Assembly: GCA_014773175.1 (NCBI GenBank)
Contig: VXCM01000469.1
Coordinates: forward strand, 186,001 to 250,000
Direction: 5' to 3'
DNA: 64,000 nt
Source of the DNA: Lucifuga dentata
Taxonomy: Eukaryota; Chordata; Actinopteri; Ophidiiformes; Bythitidae
This document shows, one piece after another, positions 48,679 through 61,581 of the stretch. Position 1 is the first letter of the stretch. Each line of letters starts with the position of its first letter. A model generated the notes under the pieces. That model worked only from the letters and a program-made list of their open reading frames with translations, did not search any database and was not told where the DNA came from. The position numbers were made by a program, and so were the translations under genes.

Positions 48679-51600
48679 ACGAACTCGACTGATCTGTGCA
48701 AGATCTGCTGTTAAATGTTATTTTAGGGACAGAAGGAGTTGAAACATTTACGTGAACAAAAATGATGCGCCAAACTTAGCTTAGATTTTCTGCTCATGTC
48801 ATGGAGACTGATTGAGGTTCTGGACGACTTGTGATGTCTACTCAAATCTCTCTGATATGATCCCAGCTGGCAGTGTTGTGATTAAATCAAACTAATTTGA
48901 TTTTATCGAGGATAGGCTTCTCAAAGACTCATATCACAACAGGAATTTTCAATAAACCAGTGAAAATTGAGTTTGGAGTGCTCGCAGGGAGTAAAAATGT
49001 CTATAGTCATAATGTTATGCCGCAGTTTATGTGTCGCAGGACTGATACAGAGCTTCCATACATTTAGTCCTAATTTTCATATCTGTCTGTGTATTGTCAA
49101 TGGGTTGCACCGCAATTTGTGCTTCGTCTTTATAATTTTTCCGCGTAAATCATAACAAAAACCACAACTCCTGGGTATCATGTTTGTTTTGGCATCAAAG
49201 TTTCATGGAACTCAGCCTCATGAATGCAAGTGTACCACAAAATGCTGTAATTCATCTACACTATCTTAGGTTTCTTGGCATCTGCATCTTGTATGTGTTG
49301 CAGTTATGGCCTAAGATTGAAAATCTGCAAATGCTGATTGTCAAATCTTTTTGCTGCCACATTGGAAGACTTTAGAGGATAGGATACCATTACTTGGTCA
49401 TCATGATCTTTTTTTTTTTTAGTTAATGTAGAAGAATATAATTTACCTTAGTTTAGTNCTTGGTCATCATGATCTTTTTTTTTTTTAGTTAATGTAGAAG
49501 AATATAATTTACCTTAGTTTAGTACAACTTGTGACTGTGATTGTCAGTCTTTGTGGTATATAATGATGTTATATTCCTGAAATTCTTACTAAGTAGCAAA
49601 CAGTCAACAAATTTAGTAGGAAAGTGGTCATGTTGGTCAGTATTCTGGTGGCCAAAGAGGAACTCCCCATTTAACGTGAAGGACTTGAAGAGCCAGCTCC
49701 CTCTGAAACCACATCATGGAACCATAAATGAGGTCTAGTAACCTATTTGCTGAGAGTCTCAGCAACCGTCTGAATCCTCTGAAAAAGTCACCACGGCTTT
49801 CAGTCTGCGCTTTGTAGCTAATATGAAGTTGGGACACAGATCTGGCTCGTGTGATGATATGTGAACTTTCAGTGGCAATTTTCCACCTTAAGGATCTTGG
49901 GGCCCTGAAAATCCCACAAGGGGACACACACACACAGACGCAGTACTAATGTGTTCCGACGAGAGACCGATCTAAAGCCAGACCGATGCAAAAGTGGGAT
50001 TCTCATCGGTCTGGAAGTCTCCTCACTCATAGCCTGGCATGGCTTTCTGGGAAGTGTGGAAAGCCAAGGCACTGAGTCACTCTAAACTCTGGGTCAGGGT
50101 GGTTTCAGACTGCTGGAAGTGAATTATGTTGGAGGGGCCAGTATGGAGTGTGTATTCTCAGTCTGACTAGCAGGGATTCCCTCTGACAAGACCTGAGCTT
50201 TATTTTCTTACGGGGGGGAAGAGAGATGGAAGGTGGGGCTGTGGAGGTGGTGATGTGTGAAATTATATTGTCCAGACATATTTACACACACAGCCACAAT
50301 TGCAGAACCATAAAAGTTGGCAACAAGCCCCTCATGACATGTGTGTGCTATGTGAGTCCAGCATGCACAGCGCTCTATGAACATACAGTTGCGTGTGCAC
50401 ATGTGTATTTCTCGGAATGCCTATGTATTTTTCTTTGGCACTGTTGCGACTCCTGATCTTCTTTTACTGGAGGATCATTATGGGCTCAGGCGGTTTCCCA
50501 GAAGCCACAGCAGTTGCGTAGATAGCGGCAGGATTGTGACACATGGGAGATGCTGAGTAACACTGCCTCCTGCTGCCAGGGCCGACAAGCTAACAAACCA
50601 TGAAGGCATGCAGACTTTCACAATCTCATATTCAACCAGGGCTGTCACGGGGGGGGGGGGNGGGTCATAACCCCTAAGACATGCATGTAGGTTCAGTATA
50701 CAGTACAGTACAATATTGTAACACCAGATGATCCAGTGAAAATTACACTAAAGCTAAGGTTGAGTAATCCACCGCATGGTGCATAAACCTCTGCTGGCTT
50801 AGAATAAACTAACCACTATATTGTTTTAGTACGGAACTCTAAAACGTGCCAACAGAACGATTATATGCTTAAGAATTATACTACTTACATTGATATTTAA
50901 CTTATACTTTTCAAAAATATTTTGGGGGGGTTTGCCAAAGTCTTTGAAAGTCTAAATTGAATAAATTTTCAAATGACTTTGCAAATTTCTTTTTTTAAAG
51001 ACTTTAGAAAATTTAAATTGTACAATATTAGTCCATTTATTAATGTGTCTTCCTGTTGTATTATGTATCATCATTTCGAATTTGTGTTTGATCAGTTTTA
51101 ATTTGAAGATTTAAAGACATGTACCAGCGTACCACTTAAAAAAATCAAGGCAGTCAAACATTCTAAGCAACAACAGCAGCTCTGATTGGCTAGCAGAGAA
51201 GATGGACTTTTCTTTCAGAATAAGAGAGCATTCAATTTGTAGGTGCGACTAGTTTGACTGTGAAAGTGCAAATGGTGGCTGGCTTGGCCATAATAATTAG
51301 GGAGACTGGGGAGTGGAGGAGGACAGCCTATGGGCCAGCGGAATACACCAACCAATTTTTTTTCCATTTTTTTTTTTTTTTTTTTTNTTTTTTTTTTTTT
51401 TTTTTGTCTGTATTTTGATATTTTGTGTTGCGTCGGCCTTCTGGGTGGCACATTTGGGATTCCATATTTGGAGGATGTTAGTGTGTTTTTAAGTAATGTA
51501 ATGTTTTAATAACTCAGTAATGTTTTTAATAACTCAAACAAACACTACACTGTATTACTGTATTAATCTTTATGTACACATACGGCTTCAGCTGTAGCCG

Positions 51601-51734
51601 TGCCCTGTCGGGATACACCACAGTATGCTTGATTTTACCAGAACTAAAACACACAATTTCTGCACATAATGTCAATAAAAATGCCCAGTACCAGGCAGAT
51701 GGGCACGCCATCCACCCTGCCTATTGAAAGTCGA
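48679..51734. other. Intergenic DNA without recognised genes
   Basis: 49640-50150 is more GC-rich and carries an 11-bp inverted repeat (CCAGACCGATG / CATCGGTCTGG, 49978-50015). A G-run with N lies at 50650-50664 and a T-run with N at 51367-51405. No coding exon recognised. Confidence 0.5.
49393..49523 (+). repeat. Exact 65-bp duplication across N, likely assembly artefact
   Basis: 49393-49457 equals 49459-49523, with N at 49458; it contains a 12-T run. Confidence 0.9.
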
Positions 51735-51790
51735 TGTGTTGGGACTAATCCTGCACAGGATTAGTCCCAACACAGGCCAACACGTTGGCC
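51735..51790. repeat. Perfect 19-bp inverted repeat plus adjacent palindrome
   Basis: Arms 51735-51753 (TGTGTTGGGACTAATCCTG) and 51756-51774 pair perfectly around 2 bases. The next 16 bases, GGCCAACACGTTGGCC (51775-51790), form a second small hairpin. Confidence 0.9.
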
Positions 51791-53145
51791 TGCTTGCACA
51801 GGACAGGAGCAGAGCGTCCTGTTTATTCTCTGAATGTACAGACATTTGTTCTGCTTTTCAGCACCATGAATGTTTCATTAATTACACGACATTCACAAAA
51901 ACCGCAGAGCCATCCACACCAGGCTTTTGATTTTCATATGTTCAGTGTTTACTTGCTGGAAAAGAATTGGAGTTCATGAATCATCACATTTTGACTCAGT
52001 GCAAGAAAATATGACAATGCTTTAACTGAAAATGCTGATTTGTACTGTGGGCAGCAAATATGACTCTTAACATCGGCAACTTCAACCTAAAAAGAATTCC
52101 AGATCCCAGCAGCCTTCCAATGGTAATTTGTAAATTGAGACTATTACTTACTGAAATTGTGCTTTTATAATAAACCATGTGCACTGAGAGGGCCAGTTGA
52201 AAAAAAGTTATCAGCAGGAGCAGCAGCCAATTTTCCTTCTTGTGTATGTTTCCTGGAGAGGAATCCCTCATTACACGATTATACTATTTGGTTTCAGTGT
52301 TGAGGATCCAAACTGCAGCATCAGGGTATTCCTCTTGATTGGTATCACTGTCTGAGGTCAGGAACACCACTGTCGGATTGAAGTGAAAAACACACCAACA
52401 GATCAGGTTGTCAGAGCCTGGGCAGATGCTTAAGGCTGCAGGGTGGAAGGGAATGACTTCAGATGGATTCACAGCAGGGCAGCACACACACACACACACA
52501 CACTCTCTCTCTCTCTGTGGAGCTGTGCTTTATTATGTCTGCTTACATTTCACTGTGCTGTCGTGGCTCAGATTGGACTGAGAAAAAAGGAAAGTGTTTC
52601 TCTTCTTTTCTTGATTTGATATAAACTGTCAGTGAGCGTGTGAATGTAATGTATCATACACATTTGATAGCCTGTGAGCCAGTCTAAGTTGTGTTGTGTC
52701 TTGTGCACTTAACACATGTTTAAAATGTGTGTGTGCGGTTGCTATTAAACCTTACAAAGGCCCTAAAAAAAGCAGATGTTAACCTGACTTTGGTGCTGTT
52801 GGTACCCAGGTGATGTGAAGGATGTGAAGGTCAATCCTCGGCCTCAGCAGAACTGTCCAACACTCCAGCGTCTCACTGCGTGGCTTATCCCTCATGTGAG
52901 ACATACTCGCCTTTGTGGTATCAGAGCCAGATGGGAGTGAATCAAAGGAGAAGGCTGACTAATAACACGGTGTGAATCACAGCATTTATAACAAGGTCAT
53001 GTGTGCTGTCCACGTGTTGACCATAGTATGTAAGCTACTTTGGTCAACACCATAATATTAATCATTACTTTAGAAAGCACTTCCCAATCAAGATGAATAA
53101 ATGAAAATTATATATTAACAAGGGAAAGAGTAGATTGATTTATGC
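51791..53145. other. Intergenic DNA, nothing recognised
   Basis: An (AC)n(TC)n microsatellite lies at 52484-52517. No gene. Confidence 0.5.
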
Positions 53146-53632
53146 CTTGAAAAAATCATATTATGCTTTTTTTATTTTCCCTCATTTTTATTGGGTAACA
53201 TAGTTGGGAGTATGTGTTGAACATTGTCAAAATTGTCAGACTTAAGGTTCATAGTAATACATCCAGTAAATCAAACATATATTTCCTGAACTGCATGGAA
53301 AGCTTCATTTTTGTTTAATCCTTTAATAAACCTGTAACACTTCTGAATTTACCTGTCTACACACCTGGTTAGTATGTTGCTAGCAAGCGAGTATTTGGCC
53401 AGCTTCCGAGGTTTGGTGTCTGTTGGTGTTGCCGTCTCAGGCCTGATGCAGCTGGCCACTTAGAACAGAGCAGTATTTTGGGGAGGGGGGGGCCTTAAAG
53501 ACACTAAAACAGCCCATTTGCATTTTCACTCAGTGTGCACAGCAGTGCTGTAAGCAAGGGCAAGCAGAGATGGATCAAAGGGATTTTTGCATTCTAAAGG
53601 TTTCAAAACAGAGCCCTAATTGAAAATGATAT
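53146..53632 (+). repeat. Family X element, diverged copy without inserted MITE
   Basis: Begins with CATATTATGC and shares GAACATTGTCAAAATTGTCA, CAGCAGTGCTGTAAGCAAGG and AAACAGAGCCCTAATTG with the 35771-36845 element. At 53495-53498 it has a single TTAA where that element carries the MITE. Terminal TTAA is not preserved. Confidence 0.65.
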
Positions 53633-54789
53633 GGCTATCAGTACAGTATGTAACTGTAAATTCTGTACTTGATATAACTTACTGTAATGTATATTTACAT
53701 TATAAAATAATTACTAGAAGTAATATCATTTAAGTACCATGTTTCTTTGGCAGACTCATCAGTTTTCCCCTAAGCTTAAAGGGAGTATTAGTTTTGATCA
53801 CATATCAGACCACCAACACAAAAACAGTAAAGCATCCCACCCATACACTGACCTCGTAACCTTGTACCCCCGAGTCACGCCAGTAAATAGAAAAATCCCA
53901 ACTGGACAGCTGCCATGGTTTCCAAGCAACTCACACAAACAGCAGGAAACAGACGAGGGGATCCCATCAGAGGGGCAGTGAAAAAAGAAGGCAGAGACCA
54001 GAAACAGGAAAAGGAGAGAAAAAAAGAGGAAGGGGAAAAAGGGGGGTTGGTCTTTCATTTGACCAAGCTTGCCCCTTCCATTGAAATGTCTAGCAGGGCT
54101 GTTTTTCTTGACTTGATTTCTCAGTTCAGATGACTGTCGGCTTATGTTCAAGCAGTGTGTGACTTGCCGCTGTACTGTAAGCCAGGATTGAGCTATTTTT
54201 AATCTTTTTATGACATGTCAATACCAACACCAAGGACAGGTCACAGAACAGTGTGAGGGCGGTTTCAGATCTGTAGCCTGTTTGCTCTGGTCTGAATCAG
54301 GGACTAATTTGTTGAATTTTGCATTTACTGCTTGGTTAGGTTCAGTTTCACAGAGGAAAAAAATCCAAATTGAACCAAAATATAGCAGCAAAAGTCATGT
54401 GAGAAGAGTCGCTCTGCTCATTTGGTCAGAAATGTCTTTGGGGGAGAAAAAGTCAAAACAGGAAAAAGCTTACTATAACAAAATAAAATGGAACAATGAT
54501 GGAATTGGGATACTTTCCTAATCACAATCATCATTTCAGTCATGTACCAAAGAAACTATGGCAGCAGAAGCTGAATTTGACTTCAAGACAACATGTGGAA
54601 AAACACATGTTGCTTAATATTATGTGAAGAAGCTGTGCAGCCTTCAGATGCTGAACAGGAGAATGAATCACATACTGAGCACATACAACAACATGCTAAC
54701 CTTCAACATGTTTATCTTAAGACGTGCTAAGTAAGTCTGATATGTTACAACCGTTTCACAGCATAATCAAAGGTGTTTAATTATGGTAA

Positions 54790-54826
<37 letters not shown>

Positions 54827-55794
54827 ATTCTTTGCATTTAATGGTTTTATGTACGTAATGAGCATCTAATGTAAAACAAACTTTATCGAAGTTAGGCATT
54901 AACCACATGCAACTCTTTCCGCTTCTTGCTCAATCAAAAGATTTCCTTTTAGTTGGTTTGGGACAAGTGTGGATCATGTTCACACCACAAACGAACCACT
55001 CCACAGTTTGATTGGAATTGGATTGAGATCCTCTCGGTGATTAGGTGCAGATCTAGATTTGATTGTTGTGTTTGTATATGCACAAATGAAACAAACTTAA
55101 GTGAAAAACACTCCAGGATCCAAAACGCTCAAAACGAACTAGGTGTGACAACACTCTTGGTGACCCGCTTCAGTAGATCTGATGTGTCAGTGACGCCCTG
55201 AAATGACTCACTTGAGTGACATCTTGGTGTCTGTCAGCTGTCACACTTCTAGATTCTATCGATATCCTCACATTGCTCATGTTGGAGTGATAGCAGTGAA
55301 GAATGCAGTGCAATAAGCTGACGGATGGGATCCTGTTTCAACTTGTCCCTGAAAATATTGCACCATATGAGTGCTGCACTTTGCCTCCTGCCTTATGACA
55401 TTGATAGAAGGTGCAAGTGTAACAAAATTTTGGGCATTATTAAGAATTCAATTGGACAGACGCATCAATTAGTGTGACAGCATTCCCAGTCTATATTTAA
55501 GCGTCGCAGGTGAGCCAGTCAACTTTTTAAATAAATCAACAAGACAAGAGTAAGCATGTCGTCCCTTATGAATGCTGTCAACCCCTCTAGACCAACTAGC
55601 AGAAAATATGTCACCTTGTGGGACAGGAATAATTAAAAGGGAACCATCACTCAGCGGACCAGATCGTGATGCATTCATTTATTTGTTCATGAGTGCAAGT
55701 AGACATATTTATTCACAGATTGAAAACAGTAGGAACTTGCTTCCTTCAAGGCCTAAAATCAACCCACTAGCTTGTATTTAAACAGTTAACAGGA
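53633..55794. other. Intergenic DNA without recognised genes
   Basis: Includes an X-box-like GTTTCCAAGCAAC (53918-53930), a purine-rich stretch (53990-54050) and a 33-T run (54792-54824). No coding exon seen. Confidence 0.5.
54792..54824. repeat. Poly-T run
   Basis: About 33 consecutive T. Confidence 0.9.
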
Positions 55795-56105
55795 TAGTTA
55801 TTTAAGGGCAGGTAGCCAAAATTTGACCTGATGGTGAAGAGCAGAAAAGGTCACCAAAATCAATAGTTTTCTTCCTGGTGGGAGTTGTGCACAGCAAATA
55901 TTGTGTTGTTATGACTAAAGGCTCATGAGATATCGGGTCATTTCAAAATTGAAAGACTGGCTTATATGGCGGCACTAAAAGAAAGGTCACAAAATCAATA
56001 GAGTTCACCCTCTTGGGATTATGAACAACAAATTTCATGTCAATTAGGTCATTAATTATCAAGAATTTATATTTTTGAGGTCATTGACAAGTAAGTGGAC
56101 AAGTG
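55795..56105 (+). repeat. Common teleost dispersed repeat
   Basis: Two related segments with AAAAGGTCACCAAAATCAAT and AAAGGTCACAAAATCAATAG, then GAACAACAAATTTCATGTCA, as in a widespread fish repeat ('aaggtcaccaaagtcattaggattcatcctctgggaaccatgaatg'-type, recognised from memory). Class uncertain. Confidence 0.5.
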
Positions 56106-56499
56106 GACCTCTGCTGCTTGGGGTAAAAATAAAATAATAAAATATATTTTATGTATAAAATATATAAAATACCAAACTGAAGACTTATTACTAGCTACAC
56201 TCAGTGATCAAAATTCACAAGTAAGATGAAATTTCTATCCACTGAACAAAACAATAGTCTGTCTTTGAAATCATGAATTTAGATGGGAATAAAAACCAGC
56301 AGCAGAGTGAAAAATTCAAACAATGATTGTTTTTTTTTTTTTTTTTNTTTTTTTTTTTTTTTTTCCTTTCCTACCTTTTGGTATAATTTATGGAATACTG
56401 ATGATCTGGGTTATGTGTCTCATTTTAGGCATAAAAATACATTTACAGTATATTACATTAAAGTGCAGTACTAAATATGCTACTGAACTAAAAGACTGC
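56106..56499. other. AT-rich intergenic DNA with T-run
   Basis: A T-run with N at 56329-56364; nothing else. Confidence 0.5.
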
Positions 56500-56663
56500 T
56501 CATAGCCAAAGCTTTCAGGACATTTTGGGACGTATGGGTTTGGCTTATGGATGCATTTTTATAAGCATCAACCTCGAGTTTTGCAACTTTGACACAGATG
56601 ATCATATATCACACTATAAAAATTAAGGAAAATAGCAAAAAGCATAATATGTCTGCTTTACAA
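56500..56663 (-). repeat. Family X fragment (5' part), reverse strand
   Basis: The reverse complement starts CAGACATATTATGCTTTTTG and continues through TTTTTATAGTG, CAAAGTTGCAAAA and CTGAAAGCTTTGG, matching 35775-35930. Confidence 0.6.
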
Positions 56664-58020
56664 TATTTGATTTTAAGATGTAATTGTAAGGCTATCCTTG
56701 AAATAAACAGCGTAAGCTGGAATTTGCCAAAAATATAAGTGTGAGATGCATTATATTTGTGAATTACAAGCTTGACTGATAAATTATTGACTGAATAATG
56801 TACAGTGATAAACAAAATTAAATGCTTAGGATTTGCAGACTTTTGTTTGTTTGTAGCGTGTGTTTGGGTGAAGTATTTTACCAAAACTTCTTTTGTGTCA
56901 TCTTCTAATTTAAAAAAATAATAAAAAATCTATGGAAACAACAGCTACACGTGACATTCCAGCCTGCAGCTGGAGAGGAGAATCATCTTTCAATATTTAG
57001 TCGACAAAATGCTTCAAGACATCTGACTGAGTTCAGATTTGTGAGTGTCCATTTCACACCCACATAAGCAGGACTGTGCTGTGCTGGACTATATAAACGC
57101 TTTTTAATGTAGAGCAGCCAAGCTGGAGAGCCCTGCAGTAAAAACAGCCTTGGCATATATGCCTGTGTTTAAATCACTGTAATGACCTGGATGTGACAGT
57201 CATAGGCTACAAAAATGAAACCATCCACCCTCATAATCCCATAACCATTAGTGGGATTGCAGCTAAAATGAATGAATACACATTTTAGTGGAGGGAAAAC
57301 ACATCTTATATATTACTGTTTGTTTGAAACTGACAGTATGGTCTTCGTCAGATGTCCTGCCTGAATAATTATCTGTTAGAAATGATGTAGAAAAATTGTC
57401 TCATAGGTCGTATGTCTTTGACCTACCCAGACTGTTATTGGCCACAGGTTTTGAATTAGACACATATGGATACTATGCAGTGGCCATGGTGGAGCTCTTA
57501 TCACAGCTTTAGCTCACTGTCAGCAAATCTAGTTAAGCACAGGATCATTAGTAAATAAATAAACACAAATTTGAGCTATTTGTACTTAAGTATTTCCAAA
57601 TACGTGTGTGTAGGGTGTACATTTCAGTACATTTCATTGTACTTGTAATATACTGCAATTACAATATTTGATGACTGTAATTGCTAGTTGATTTGCACAT
57701 AAATTTGAGCTCAACATGATCTTAACTCAAAAAATATTGCTGTTGTCAGATTAAACAAAAACAAACAAAAAAAACCCTTGTATTTCAGCCTTCTTCTTGC
57801 TTAATATTAAAGTTTAAAAGGAAGGAAAGCAGGTTGGAGTCTTGTATAGAGGAGCATTTATGCTTCATCTGACATGAAAACATTATAATTCATAATTTAT
57901 TTGCATGGGAAAACTTTCATTTTGGGGTTATTTTTATAGTTCTATTTTGGAATTTTCATCATATCATATGGAATTCTCCAATGTTAAGAGTTTAATATTA
58001 GACAAAATTATGGGGGAGTC

Positions 58021-58068
58021 CACCGAATCCCAATTATCACACCAAATCCCAATTATCACACCGAATTG
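58021..58068 (+). repeat. 19-bp tandem duplication
   Basis: CACCGAATCCCAATTATCA is repeated with one change, then a partial third copy. Confidence 0.85.
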
Positions 58069-59438
58069 GCACTAAACACCGAATCTGCTAAACTGGGACC
58101 AGTTCCCAGAGATATACAGTATTTCAATCTGTTTGTAGTTAATTATGTAAACAACATTGACAAAGTTCCTGCATGTCAGTGTTCCTTCCTTATTTTCTGA
58201 CAGTGCTGCAGACTCAAATTTAGTCAGTGGCCATGTGACAATGACAGCCCTGCTCCTTGACTTACAAGCCAGACATCTACGTTACTTCCTATTCATAAGA
58301 GGAATCTCTGAAAAAAGCCAGTAGCTAAACATACAGCAGTGTCCAGACATGCCTAAGATAGCTCCAAGCAGTTCTCCATTGTGAGCACTGAAGTATGCGC
58401 CACCATGCATCTAAATACTAACACGGGAAAAGGAGAAGTGGGGAAATGTGTATAACCTTGGTTGTGCGTGAGTGCTACAGTCATCCTTAAGGAAGGAACT
58501 GATTGCAGCCATTCACAACTTGTATGCACCAGAGAATTCTTCATTTATCACCTCCAATCCTACCAGACCCAAACCCAGAGACGACTGGCAGTCTCTGATG
58601 CGGCTGCAGTAAATGCTGCTGGTGCCTCAGGGTTAAACACACTGTTTAGCTGAGTCATAAACTTGTATCAACACTGTATACAAATGAGTGTTTACAGCTA
58701 TTAAAAAATGGTCTGATTCAAGTTACAGCGCATAGCAAGACTAGTATAAGTCTACTCAGAAAATAGATAATAACAGGGTATGGAATGCAAGATGCCACTG
58801 CGCTCATTTGCCCGGATATGTCAAACATGAATTATATGTTGTAAAAAAGAGAGGATTAACTGTGCAGTTTTGAGGGAAGAGCTTTGGTTTGCAGCCTTAA
58901 ATTTATGCATTGCTATGATTCACCCATAGTTAGTTACACTTTTCAGGGTTTACATGTCTTGTTAGAGTCCATTTCCATATTAATATCTGCCCCAAGCTGT
59001 CTTTTCCTACTGCTAGCATTCCTAATATCTAGACAAACAAATATGACAGCAGTAAGCCCAAAGCTCCCTCTCAGCTGGAAAACCTTAGAAGTGATTATTT
59101 ATACCTGTCAACTTTTGGTCCGTGTTTTCTGCGTAAATCTTTTACGGGGAGTTCTAAGAAATGGTCTCTGGTCATGCCAAGACATAGCCTGAATCCTGCG
59201 CCAGACCACTGGTAGTAAACATGATAGAAACTGGCATTAACTACAGAACCTGTACTGCAAAATCCACTCTTGTCGTTTATTATATCATCAGCACCCTTGG
59301 CAAAAATTTATAATCCCTTGACAGTGATGCACCATGAAGTAATGTACCAGAGGAGAAACCACTTAAGTTTAAGAAAAAAGAAGTAAAAACTGCTGCGGAC
59401 ACACATCATCTAGATTTTGGCATATAGCAATGTGTACA

Positions 59439-59440
<2 letters not shown>

Positions 59441-59492
<52 letters not shown>
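59441..59492. repeat. (TG)26 microsatellite
   Basis: Uninterrupted TG units. Confidence 0.95.
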
Positions 59493-59495
<3 letters not shown>

Positions 59496-60109
59496 AAGCT
59501 TTATGGAATAGACTAAAAAAATAAGAAGAGCAAAGCAAAGCCTAGCAACTCCATCCATATAAATGTTAAATCAGCATGTGTCTGTTTACATAACATGAGC
59601 AGTGATCATTTTCTCTGAAATACACAGATGAGGAGCAGGGTACTCATAAATCTGTGTACAAGATATACTACATCTAATGCTCTCCGCAGGCTTGTTGTGG
59701 CTATTCAGTGTGTGCAGTGTCACTGAGCCAGATGTCGTAGTGCAATAAATTACATCTTCTGGAAATGTATGATTATAGCAAAGTAAAAGCGACTGCCATT
59801 GAATTCTCAAAATTCTGTCTACAACCTGTTTATATATTAAACCTGAATGACGATATGAACCAAATCACACTTCTTAACATCACCCAAAAGACCTAAATCG
59901 AAAAAACGTTAGTGTTATGACTGGATGTTGTCTAAGAAAATGATTCAAGAGATTACCAAAAATAGCACAAGTATTACCTTATTAAGTTAAAACCTGCTCT
60001 AACGTGTAACTATTTTAAAAAGCAATAATCAGAAAACTATAAGGTAGCATTATTGCACATGTTCAGCAACTTACCAATCTGTGATCATAAAACCAAACCA
60101 AAATTTGTC

Positions 60110-60505
60110 ACTTTTAGCTCATCATTTTGCACGTAGGTTGTAGAGTTGAGTCTTATGGCTCTCACCAAGCTATCCTCAGAAACTGCAACTGTTTTACAGC
60201 AAAGAGCTCAGGCAAGCCGAGTGTATGTGCTAACTGTCCAGCACAGAATGGTGGAGAGTAGGAGTAAATAAGTGAGGAAAGTATGCTAAACCCAGATATT
60301 TTTCTCAGGAGTTGGTGGAGACCAATACAGAGCTAAAAGGAAAGAGAAATAGATAAATAGATCATCAGGTACCCAAAAATACAACTACAATGGGTTGCCA
60401 TGTTGCTCCGTGTCTGCTTTGTTAGCCAATGGTATCCGAGGACTGTACATAAGTTTTGGAGTCTTTTTGCCCCCCCAGGTCAAAAAAATCACTTAATGCC
60501 ACTTT
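60110..60505 (-). repeat. Probable dispersed teleost repeat
   Basis: Words TTTCTCAGGAGTTGGTGGAG, CCAATACAGAGCTAAAAGGA, GTTGCCATGTTGCTCCG and AAAATCACTTAATGCCAC recur in a familiar fish repeat. The family was not assigned, and the strand is a guess from the TTAAAGTGGCATTAAG-type end. Confidence 0.4.
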
Positions 60506-61581
60506 AAGTAAATAAACTTGGTGCATAAACATCTCTGTGACCAATATATATAGTTACATTACAGCAAATTTGAACTTAATTAACAGCTGAATGAGTTAGA
60601 AAGACCAACAGACAGAAAAATTGTCCTGGTGCAATGTCCAGTGATGAGGGAGTTGCTAAAGCATAAGTATGGTTATACAAACATTATGAATAACATAAAT
60701 TAAAACCATCAGGTTTTTAGATTAGATAAATCTTTTTTTTTTTTTTTTTTANTTTTTTTTTTTTTTTTTTAATGAATTATTAGGTTCTTTGTGAGCTAAA
60801 GGCTATAATGTCTGTTACTATACAGAAAGGCTCTGGCTGTTGTTGACAGACATTGACTTAATGGTGCTTTACTCAGTAGCACAGAATCCATCATGATAAG
60901 CCTTCAGACTTCCCAGTGAACTGTACCACACTACATGGTTTAAAGTTGTTCACAAGTAGTATGGGCCAATCGTACCCACACTGCCAATCAGATGTGCTGC
61001 TCCTTTTTTTCCTACCACTGGTTTGTATCATAATTCATCTTCTAAAGTATGTGATGCTGCTGTTTCATCTTTGAGCTCACACATGCACATCAGCCAAGCC
61101 ACAGCTGACGCCAGAGAGCTACTGTAGGCAAAGAAAACACAGCATACTATTACTTTCCCCTGTGTAGTCTGCTTACGTTTGCCCCACGGTCTGCCCCCAA
61201 AAGGCTGTCTGCTTCTGATTATGTGTGATCATCCTCAATGCTTAAACTTGCCAGCTACATTTCAGACTCATGGGAGGGTTTTTTTTTTTTCTTGAAATCT
61301 GGCCCTCATTCAAGAGGAATTATGCTGTAGCTTGTTTAAGCCATTGTTAATTACACTCTCCATGGGAGCCACAAGTACACAATGTATTCATTCACTTTCA
61401 GAGTACTATTTTCGGTGCTTTGCACATGCCATCAACTAACACTGAGCATTCTACTGATCATCAGGCTCCATTAAGCTCAAAAAGTTCCATCAAACATCAT
61501 AATGACATTTTGGTGAGAAAAAAATTGCAGGAATTTCAATCTAAGTCAAAGTACTTAAAACTAATATGTAAATATGTAAGT
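60506..61581. other. Intergenic DNA, nothing recognised
   Basis: T-runs around an N at 60752. Otherwise unique AT-rich sequence. Confidence 0.5.

Larger units (their letters stand above)
56664..60109. other. Intergenic DNA without recognised genes
   Basis: Contains a 19-bp tandem duplication (58021-58058) and a GT microsatellite (59441-59492). A 102-codon frame at 58884-59192 has no recognisable motif. No exon called. Confidence 0.5.
2596..60752. other. Single N bases in or beside low-complexity runs (14 positions)
   Basis: Ns at 2596, 15800, 18109, 18600, 19249, 21608, 27133, 34453, 37760, 40645, 50661, 51387, 56347 and 60752 lie in or beside homopolymer or low-complexity runs. They probably mark joins made across low-complexity sequence, so run lengths there are not reliable. 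Confidence 0.85.

Noticed and set aside
2193..58068. CRISPR-like arrays from short direct repeats
   Set aside because: The repeats are head-to-tail duplications without spacers in eukaryotic DNA.
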